Source of the DNA: Sva-07 sp031398325
GTDB lineage: Bacteria; Actinomycetota; Acidimicrobiia; Acidimicrobiales; Ilumatobacteraceae
Reading direction: 5' to 3'
DNA: 22,878 bases
Assembly: GCA_031398325.1 (NCBI GenBank)
Contig: JANNNB010000125.1
Span: 1 to 22,878, forward strand
Positions 17,680 through 22,878 of this stretch are shown one piece after another (the stretch's first letter is position 1; every line of letters starts with the position of its first letter). The translations under genes and the position numbers were made by a program. The notes beneath the pieces were generated by a model, which was given only the letters and a program-made list of their open reading frames with translations, did no database searches and was not told the DNA's origin.

Positions 17680-19161
17680 TCACCGATCGGGCTGGAGACG
17701 CTCCACGACTCGCCCACAGAGGTGCTCGACGGGGTGAGCGGTGTCGAGGGGCATCGCCGCCGGCCACGCATCCCGCGACCGCCCGATGAGGTCGGTCGTG
17801 GCGTCCGATGCCCCACGGCCGGTTCGCTGACGAGAGCGGATTCGCTCCCGAGCAAGATCGGGGTCGAGATCGCACTGGATCTCGATCAGCTGGGCACCGT
17901 GGCGGTGAGCGGCGAGCCTGGCCGCTTCGCGGTGCGCCTCGCGTGCCCAGCTGGCGTCGACGATGACGGACTCCCCTGCGTCGAGGAGGCTCGACGCGTG
18001 GTCGATCAGCTGGCGGTACATGTCATCCGTGGCCGATTCTCCGTAGAGGTCGGGATGCAACGCGACCCGATGGTCGTGGTGGGCGATCCCGCGCATGTCC
18101 TTCCTGAGCGTGTCGCTGTCGACCGTCGCCCATCCGAGCACGTCGCTGAGAGAGTCGGCGAGGGTCGTCTTGCCGGTCCCCGGGCCCCCACCCAGGAGCA
18201 GCATCGAGACCCGGGAGCGGCGCAGGTGATCGCAGGCCTGCCGGTGGTGACGGCGGGCTTCGGCCGCTGCTGACCGGTCTCCCTGTTGGAATCGGAGCGC
18301 CGCCACCTTGGCTCGAACGTGGGCGCGATACGCGACGTAGTGATGGGCCAACGAGGGCGGATGGTGCTCGTTCGTGAACTCGCAGTACCAGCGCAGCAGG
18401 CTTCGAGCGGCCGTCTGACCCGCGAGTCGCTCGACGTCCATCACGAGGAACGCGATGTCGGCGAGGACATCACAGATGCGGTACTCATCGGCGAATGCGA
18501 GGCAGTCGAGGATGCGCGGCCCGCCGTCGAGCATGAAGATGTCGTCGGCGATCAGATCACCGTGACCGTCACGGACGAAGCCGGCCTCACGCCGCGCGTC
18601 GAACAACTGTGTGCGATGGGCCAGATAGTCGAAGGCCAGCCTCGCCACTTCCGTGTACTCGTCGGGGTCGAACAGCGACCCGACGAATGGCGCCATCTCG
18701 TCGATGCTCGAACGCCAGAAGCCGGCGAGCCCGTCAGCGGTGGCGAGTGGCATCGGCTCCGATACCGGCGGCAGGCCTGCGTGGAACGAAGCGACGACCC
18801 GGGCGACACGACGGAGATCGTCGTCGAACGTGGGCGATGTCACCCGTGCGGACAACCGCTGCGCGTCGGGGAGCCGTCGCATGACGATGAGGCGATCGAC
18901 GAGCTGATCCCGTTCCCGTACATCGGCCGTACCGAGGTACACGTCCGGCGACAAGCGCCGATTGAGTGTCAGTTCGGTGGTCGCGTCTGCGATGCGTCGG
19001 GCGGGGTCGGTGTGGTCGAGGAACCCGGTGCGAATCGGCTTCAGCGCCTTGTAGACGCGGTCCGGGGTGAAGAAGAGCGTCGAGATGTGCGTCTCGATCA
19101 CACCGCAGGAGACGGCCGACGAATCGGGCGGAGATGGGACGACACTCGGTTGCGCTTCCAT
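17680..19161 (-). CDS. Bifunctional APH-like phosphotransferase / P-loop kinase (Rv2004c-like)
   Basis: A 493-residue fusion. The N-terminal part (about 20-300) is an aminoglycoside-phosphotransferase/kinase-like domain with HGDLIADDI (200-208; HGDL catalytic loop) and the metal-binding-like ILDCLAFADE (217-226). The C-terminal part (about 315-490) is a P-loop kinase/ATPase with Walker A GGGPGTGKTT (324-333), TVDSDTLRKDMRG (346-358) and SVIVDASWAREAHRE (398-412), like gluconate- or zeta-toxin-type small-molecule kinases. The domain order and motifs match M. tuberculosis Rv2004c, a DosR-regulon member of unknown substrate; antibiotic resistance should not be assumed. Its start is 17 bases after the CoA-binding-protein stop, so it is the second gene of a two-gene unit. 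The ribosome site of ATG 19161 is weak. Confidence 0.88.
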   Translation of the reverse strand: MEAQPSVVPSPPDSSAVSCGVIETHISTLFFTPDRVYKALKPIRTGFLDHTDPARRIADATTELTLNRRLSPDVYLGTADVRERDQLVDRLIVMRRLPDAQRLSARVTSPTFDDDLRRVARVVASFHAGLPPVSEPMPLATADGLAGFWRSSIDEMAPFVGSLFDPDEYTEVARLAFDYLAHRTQLFDARREAGFVRDGHGDLIADDIFMLDGGPRILDCLAFADEYRICDVLADIAFLVMDVERLAGQTAARSLLRWYCEFTNEHHPPSLAHHYVAYRAHVRAKVAALRFQQGDRSAAAEARRHHRQACDHLRRSRVSMLLLGGGPGTGKTTLADSLSDVLGWATVDSDTLRKDMRGIAHHDHRVALHPDLYGESATDDMYRQLIDHASSLLDAGESVIVDASWAREAHREAARLAAHRHGAQLIEIQCDLDPDLARERIRSRQRTGRGASDATTDLIGRSRDAWPAAMPLDTAHPVEHLCGRVVERLQPDR

Positions 19162-19178
19162 CACTCGGGCGACGCTCG

Positions 19179-19679
19179 TCAGGCCTGTTCGGCGCCGACG
19201 CTGATCAACGAACGACGAGCACGGCGCACGCCGCGGTGGAACCGATGCACCCCTCGCACCGGGTCGAGGAACATCAGCGGACACGCCCCGTTCACCAGGC
19301 CGATGCCCGCGTCGCGGCATGTCCGTGCCGCCGTTTCGCTGCACGCGCCCTGCCCGACTCCTCTGAAGAGCCAGACCTGTGTCACGCCGGCGGCGATGCA
19401 GTCCCGCACCGCCTGGTCGGCTGCACTCGCCGGGACCATGACGATCGCTCCATCGACGGTTCCCTCGATCGCGCCGACCGATGCCCGACTCGAGCGCCCG
19501 TCGATCACGGGCAGTCGTGGATTGACGGGAACGACCTCGTATCCGTGCTGCTCGAGCGCCTTCATCACGGTCCGCGAGAAGGACTTCGAGTCGTCGCTGG
19601 CGCCGATCAACGCGAATCGGTGCCCACGTAGGAATTCGTCGACCGTGCGCTGATCGACGGGTTGATGTGAACTGCTCAT
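19179..19679 (-). CDS. CoA-binding (Rossmann) domain protein
   Basis: A 166-residue single-domain protein of the YccU-like CoA_binding_2 family. RFALIGASDDSKSFSRTVM (21-39) is the nucleotide-binding turn, YEVVPVNPR (47-55) the second strand, VDGAIVMVPA (75-84) the third, VTQVWLFRGVGQ (99-110) the fourth, and GLVNGACPLMFLDP (127-140) the family's C-terminal Cys-Pro signature. The tail is Arg-rich. Relatives resemble the CoA-binding part of ADP-forming acyl-CoA synthetases and bind CoA, sometimes controlling metabolism; the role is unknown. ATG 19679 is preferred, with GGGAG nine bases upstream; the in-frame GTG at 19682 is directly adjacent. It is divergent from the second stress-protein gene, sharing the repeat-bearing promoter region. 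Confidence 0.87.
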   Translation of the reverse strand: MSSSHQPVDQRTVDEFLRGHRFALIGASDDSKSFSRTVMKALEQHGYEVVPVNPRLPVIDGRSSRASVGAIEGTVDGAIVMVPASAADQAVRDCIAAGVTQVWLFRGVGQGACSETAARTCRDAGIGLVNGACPLMFLDPVRGVHRFHRGVRRARRSLISVGAEQA

Positions 19680-19810
19680 CACGTCTCACTCCCTGAACTG
19701 TTCGGACCTGGAACGGTCCTCGATGTCATCGAACCTCGCAGATGGCCGGCGTCCCAGAGGCGAAGTGCTCCGATTGTCGCGATTTACCGCCCGCTCTGCC
19801 GGCGGCCATC

Positions 19811-19840
19811 TGCCGAACTCTGCCGAACTGTGCCGAAGTC
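19811..19840 (+). repeat. Three 10-bp direct repeats TGCCGAA(C/G)T(C/G)
   Basis: TGCCGAACTC, TGCCGAACTG and TGCCGAAGTC follow one another without a gap at an exact 10-bp period, about one helical turn. The last unit runs into CCCC, giving (reverse strand) GGGGACTTCGGCA, the left half of a DosR-like box; TGTGCCGAAGTCCC (19829-19842) matches 9 of its 11 fixed positions. A related inverted unit, GAACTGTTCGG, lies at 19695-19705. All sit in the 199-base divergent promoter between the CoA-binding gene and the second stress-protein gene. Confidence 0.7.
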
Positions 19841-19878
19841 CCCTAGGAGCGAGCTCGCCGCCGCCCCACGATGGGGGT

Positions 19879-20751
19879 ATGAGCAAGGACATCATCGTCG
19901 GGTTCGACGCGAGTCCGGAGGCCCGCGACGCTGTCGCGTGGGCCGCCAACGAGGCCGACGCGCGCAGCAGCCGACTCGCGATCGTGTCGTGTTGCAGGAC
20001 GTCGGCGGCGAGCGAGGTCTACTCGGGGTGGGATGCGACCGAGGCGTACGGCGGCCAGATGGAATCGGCGAACATCGAGATCCACGATGTTCGCAGTGCG
20101 GTCCTTGCCGCCCATACCGATCTCGACATCCGTACCGAGGTGCGCGCCGGAAGTGCCGGCGAGGTGCTCGCCGCCGCTGCCGGAGACGATGTCGAACTCA
20201 TCGTGCTGGGTGCGAGCAGCCACAAGGGCTCGTCCGCGTTCTGGCTCGGCAGCACGCCTCGGACCGTCGTGCATGGAGCCCGATGTCCGGTGGTCGTCGT
20301 GCGCGGCCGGGCGGGTGCCGCGCGCCCGGCGCGCATCGTGGTGGGCACCGACGGCTCCGACCAGGCGACCGACGCCGTCCGGTGGGCAGCTGGTGAAGCG
20401 GATCTCCACGGTGTGCCACTCCTCGTCGTGCACGCGTGGGACTATCCGTACGACGTGACCCCCAGATCTGGGCCACAGGCCCGTGAGCTGATCGAACTCG
20501 AGGCGAATCTCCTGCTGAGATCTGCTGTCGGAATGGCACAGCGGTCGAGTGCCGCGGAGGTGTCCGGCGAACTGATCGAGGGCACCCCGAGGGCGGGCCT
20601 GCTCGGTGTCGCCCGCGAGGGAGACCTGCTCGTGCTCGGTTCTCGTGGACGGGGTCTCCTGACCGCCGGCCTGTTCGGGTCGACGGTCAACAGCGTCCTG
20701 GATCGTGCGCACGTGCCCGTCGCCGTGATTCCCGCTGCGGACGAGAGCTGA
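19879..20751 (+). CDS. Tandem universal stress protein (two UspA domains)
   Basis: A 290-residue second stress protein. Domain 1 (4-142) starts IIVGFDASPEARDAV and ends RCPVVVVRG; its ATP loop GASSHKGSSAFWLGS has Ser114 in place of the second Gly, a mild change. Domain 2 (151-285) starts IVVGTDGSDQATDAV and has a complete G254-x2-G257-x9-G267-S268 motif before HVPVAVIPA. The intact ATP site is thus in domain 2, the reverse of the other stress protein in this island. ATG 19879 is preceded by a G-rich run and by the 10-bp repeat array 39 bases upstream. Five bases separate its stop from the lipoprotein start, so the next two genes are probably co-transcribed. ATP-dependent stress signalling is the family role. 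Confidence 0.92.
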   Translation: MSKDIIVGFDASPEARDAVAWAANEADARSSRLAIVSCCRTSAASEVYSGWDATEAYGGQMESANIEIHDVRSAVLAAHTDLDIRTEVRAGSAGEVLAAAAGDDVELIVLGASSHKGSSAFWLGSTPRTVVHGARCPVVVVRGRAGAARPARIVVGTDGSDQATDAVRWAAGEADLHGVPLLVVHAWDYPYDVTPRSGPQARELIELEANLLLRSAVGMAQRSSAAEVSGELIEGTPRAGLLGVAREGDLLVLGSRGRGLLTAGLFGSTVNSVLDRAHVPVAVIPAADES

Positions 20752-20756
20752 ACGCG

Positions 20757-21587
20757 ATGAATCGGTCGATCGTCATCATCGCGACCTCCTCGATGATCGT
20801 GTTGGCGTCGGCCTGCGGTGCCAGCGATGCGTCATCGGACAGCGCGCCGCCCGTCGCGGAATCAGCGTCACCGACGGCAAGCACGACGGTGCCAGCGGTG
20901 GCCACGAACTCGACCGACACCGCCCCGGCCACCACGACAACGACGGCGACGGCGACGAAGCCCACCCCCACCACGAGCACCGTGGTCGTCACGACCGCCG
21001 CGCCCCAGCTCGAACAGCCGGCGATCTGGCCAGCGCCAGACGTCGTGTTCGACACACCGGAGGCGGCAGCGGCCGACTTCGTCACTGCGGTCCTACGGGT
21101 TCCCGCCACACTCGGCACGTTCCGGCAAGGCGACCAGCGCAGCGGTGAGATCGACGTGCTGTCACCTGGCGAGGGGGCGGGGACCACTCCTGTGGTGCGC
21201 GGCACCCTCGCCCTCCGGCGCCTCGGCGCCGACGACGGCTGGTTCGTGCTCGGCGCCCCGAACGACAACGCATCGATCACCAGTCTCGACGTTTCGAGTG
21301 CAGTCGCTGCCGGGTTGCAGACGGTGGCCGGACGGGCACGTGGATTCGAGGCGAGTGTCGTCGTGTCGGCGTTCGAAGCCGGCAACGTCGACAACCAGTT
21401 CGATCAGGTGGTGACGATGGCGGGTTCCGGGTTGTCACCCGAGCCGTACGAGGTCTCACTCGACCTCGGTGGCGCACTTCCGGGGCAAACCGTCGTGCTG
21501 CTGGTGCAGGGCGGTGCCGGACTCGAGACCGATCCAGGCGACTTCGGTGCGATCGCCGTCACGATCAGCACCGATCGAGGTGAGTGA
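20757..21587 (+). CDS. Lipoprotein with C-terminal Gmad2-like domain
   Basis: A 276-residue envelope lipoprotein. A signal peptide ends in the lipobox LASAC, with Cys20 as lipidated residue. Residues 21-85 are an Ala/Thr/Pro-rich, probably disordered linker. A first folded part (about 98-168) begins with FDTPEAAAADFVTAVL and ends with GWFVLGAPN. The second (about 172-272), ITSLDVSS, GRARGFEASVVVSAFE, EPYEVSLDLGG, FGAIAVTIS, has the strand pattern of the immunoglobulin-like Gmad2 domain found in sporulation/germination and other Gram-positive lipoproteins. Function is unknown; anchoring or protein binding outside the membrane is plausible. It sits 5 bases after the stress-protein stop and 1 base before the DsbA-fold gene. 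Confidence 0.82.
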   Translation: MNRSIVIIATSSMIVLASACGASDASSDSAPPVAESASPTASTTVPAVATNSTDTAPATTTTTATATKPTPTTSTVVVTTAAPQLEQPAIWPAPDVVFDTPEAAAADFVTAVLRVPATLGTFRQGDQRSGEIDVLSPGEGAGTTPVVRGTLALRRLGADDGWFVLGAPNDNASITSLDVSSAVAAGLQTVAGRARGFEASVVVSAFEAGNVDNQFDQVVTMAGSGLSPEPYEVSLDLGGALPGQTVVLLVQGGAGLETDPGDFGAIAVTISTDRGE

Positions 21588-21588
21588 C

Positions 21589-22221
21589 ATGACCGTGGTC
21601 GAGGTGTTCGCCGACATGGGCTGCCCGTTCACGCACGTCGGGCTCCGACGCTTCGTCGAGCGGCGTGCCGAACTCGGACGCGACGACGTCGCCGTGTGGG
21701 TGCGGGCGTGGCCGCTCGAGATCGTCAACGGCACGCCGCTCGACCCCGCCTTCATCGCCGAGGAGGTCGACGACATCCGAACACAGGTCGCGCCGGAGCT
21801 TTTCGCAGAGTTCGACGAAGGGTCGTTTCCCGCGAGTTCGATGTCGGCACTCGAGCTCGTCGCGGCCTCGTACGAGAAGGACCTCGTCACCGGCGAGCGA
21901 GCGAGCCTCGCCCTCCGCGACCTGCTCTTCGAGCAAGGCGTCGACATCGGAGACCTCGATGTGCTCGCGCTGGTGGCCGCGGATCTCGGCGTGGAAGTCG
22001 ATCTCACCGACACGCGTCGCGTTCTGCAGGAACGCGCGGCCGGGCTTGCTCGGGGGGTCATCGGCTCGCCCCACTTCTTCACTCCGTCCGGCGAATTCTT
22101 CTGCCCGGCGCTCGACGTGGGACGTGACGCAGCGGGTCACCTGCGGATCACCCGTGACCGCGTCGGCTTCGAGCGGTTCATCAGCGCTTGCTTCGGTGAC
22201 GAGCCGACCGTCCCCGACTGA
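21589..22221 (+). CDS. DsbA-fold oxidoreductase/isomerase-like protein
   Basis: A 210-residue cytosolic protein of the DsbA/FrnE/2-hydroxychromene-2-carboxylate isomerase thioredoxin-fold group. The N-terminal strand TVVEVFADMGCPFTHVG holds an active-site-like Cys12-Pro-Phe-Thr, a one-cysteine motif rather than CxxC. A helical insert (50-155) follows, then the cis-proline loop GSPHFF (Pro161) and FFCPALD (Cys172). With a single N-terminal Cys it is more likely glutathione/mycothiol-type or isomerase-like than a dithiol oxidase. There is no signal peptide. GAGGTGAG before ATG 21589 is a strong ribosome site overlapping the lipoprotein's last codons, one base after its stop, so translation is probably coupled. 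The substrate is unknown. Confidence 0.85.
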   Translation: MTVVEVFADMGCPFTHVGLRRFVERRAELGRDDVAVWVRAWPLEIVNGTPLDPAFIAEEVDDIRTQVAPELFAEFDEGSFPASSMSALELVAASYEKDLVTGERASLALRDLLFEQGVDIGDLDVLALVAADLGVEVDLTDTRRVLQERAAGLARGVIGSPHFFTPSGEFFCPALDVGRDAAGHLRITRDRVGFERFISACFGDEPTVPD

Positions 22222-22293
22222 CGACGCCATGGCATGTCTTGTCGACGGGCTCCCGTGTCGCAGACCCGCCGCGTCGCCGAACGCTGGGCCCCG

Positions 22294-22878
22294 TCAGGTC
22301 TCCGGCGGGGGGTAGTGGACGCCAGGGATGCCAGCGGCCAGTGCTTCGAACTGTTCCGGGCGTGGGACGAGGCCGTCGTAGCCACCGCCCACCCGCGGGA
22401 GGGTGTCGGCGTTCCACACGTGATGGATCGGTGGGATCTGGTAGTACCCGTTCGACGCGTTCGTCCCGCCGTCGACAGCAAGGTCGTGACCGGTGATGTA
22501 GCCGGCGAGGTCCGACGCGAGGAACATGACGGGGCCGACGATCTCGTCGAGCTCACCGACGCGCCGCATCGGCGTGCGGCTCGCGATCCAGGTGGTCATA
22601 CCGAGACCTTCGAGCGCAGGCCGCGTCATCTCGGTCACGATGAAGCCGGGGGACACCGCGTTCACCCGCACCCCCCGGTCGGCCCACTCGCAACCGAGTT
22701 GCATGGTCAGGTTGCGCAGCGCCCCCTTGGCGGCGGTGTAGGCGATGACGTTGAGTTCGTTCGCTCCGCTGCCCATGATCGAGCAGATGTTGACGATCGA
22801 CCCGCCGCCCTGCTCGAGCATGTGCCGGCCGACTTCGCGCAGGTAGAGGAACGCACCGTTGAGGTCGACCGCGATGAT
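22294..22878 (-). CDS. Short-chain dehydrogenase/reductase (SDR), N-terminus beyond window
   Basis: The last 194 residues of a classical SDR. The visible part starts IIAVDLNGAFLYLREVG (helix before the catalytic strand), then GGSIVNICSIMGS with the catalytic Ser region (Ser33 of the visible part), AYTAAK with Tyr47 and Lys51 (YxxxK), VRVNAVSPGFIVTEMT (PG motif) and ITGHDLAVDGGTNAS near the end. The NAD(P)-binding TGxxxGxG motif lies off the window. About 40 residues after the usual GG end form an extra C-terminal tail (YYQIPPIHHVWNADTLPR ...), longer than in most SDRs and perhaps part of the active-site entrance. The substrate is unknown. It is convergent with the DsbA-fold gene. Confidence 0.92.
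   Translation of the reverse strand: MIAVDLNGAFLYLREVGRHMLEQGGGSIVNICSIMGSGANELNVIAYTAAKGALRNLTMQLGCEWADRGVRVNAVSPGFIVTEMTRPALEGLGMTTWIASRTPMRRVGELDEIVGPVMFLASDLAGYITGHDLAVDGGTNASNGYYQIPPIHHVWNADTLPRVGGGYDGLVPRPEQFEALAAGIPGVHYPPPET

Noticed and set aside
17680..19161. Aminoglycoside-resistance gene
   Set aside because: The APH-like fold is shared with many kinases; the fusion to a P-loop domain matches the Rv2004c type, not resistance enzymes.

Overview
The window is high-GC, densely packed bacterial chromosome and looks actinobacterial. The most likely source is a marine or freshwater member of the class Acidimicrobiia (Ilumatobacter-like). This is an inference from protein style: a mycobacterial-type MsrA C-terminus, a Rv2004c-like phosphotransferase/ATPase, tandem universal stress proteins, and a secreted 'DTR...WPC...SNLNF' repeat protein typical of that group. 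I saw no rRNA, tRNA, CRISPR array, prophage or intact insertion sequence.

Region 1 (1-8405) holds mostly unrelated single genes: the 3' end of a membrane sugar-phosphate transferase; a solitary SF2 helicase (minus strand); a PAS-GGDEF protein whose EAL-like C-terminus has lost its catalytic residues; msrA; a WYL-regulator remnant lacking its DNA-binding half and abutting a DinB-fold gene head to head; and a 646-residue exported repeat protein. This part is rich in short repeats: an 18-bp direct repeat with 21-bp period before the GGDEF gene, and hairpins plus 13-bp tandem units between msrA and the WYL remnant. One stretch without a gene (8027-8405) precedes a GH13 glucosidase (8406-10121).

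Region 2 (10159-22221) reads as one low-oxygen/energy-stress island. A pyruvate:ferredoxin oxidoreductase (nifJ) is translationally coupled (GTGA overlap) to a dihydroorotate-dehydrogenase-like flavoprotein. Divergent from it run a zinc alcohol dehydrogenase, a tandem universal stress protein, an eRF1-domain-3-like 'translational machinery' protein and a 37-residue membrane peptide overlapping it by TGATG. Convergent to these is a CoA-binding protein followed by an APH-like/P-loop kinase fusion. A second stress protein leads a tight cluster with a lipoprotein and a DsbA-fold protein. The gene set resembles the M. tuberculosis DosR dormancy regulon (stress proteins plus a Rv2004c homologue), with fermentative enzymes added. 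Its three main promoter regions carry related GCCGAA-containing elements, two of them matching at 14 of 16 positions, that resemble the DosR box. No DosR/DosS gene lies in the window, so the regulator is unknown.

The window ends inside an SDR oxidoreductase on the minus strand.
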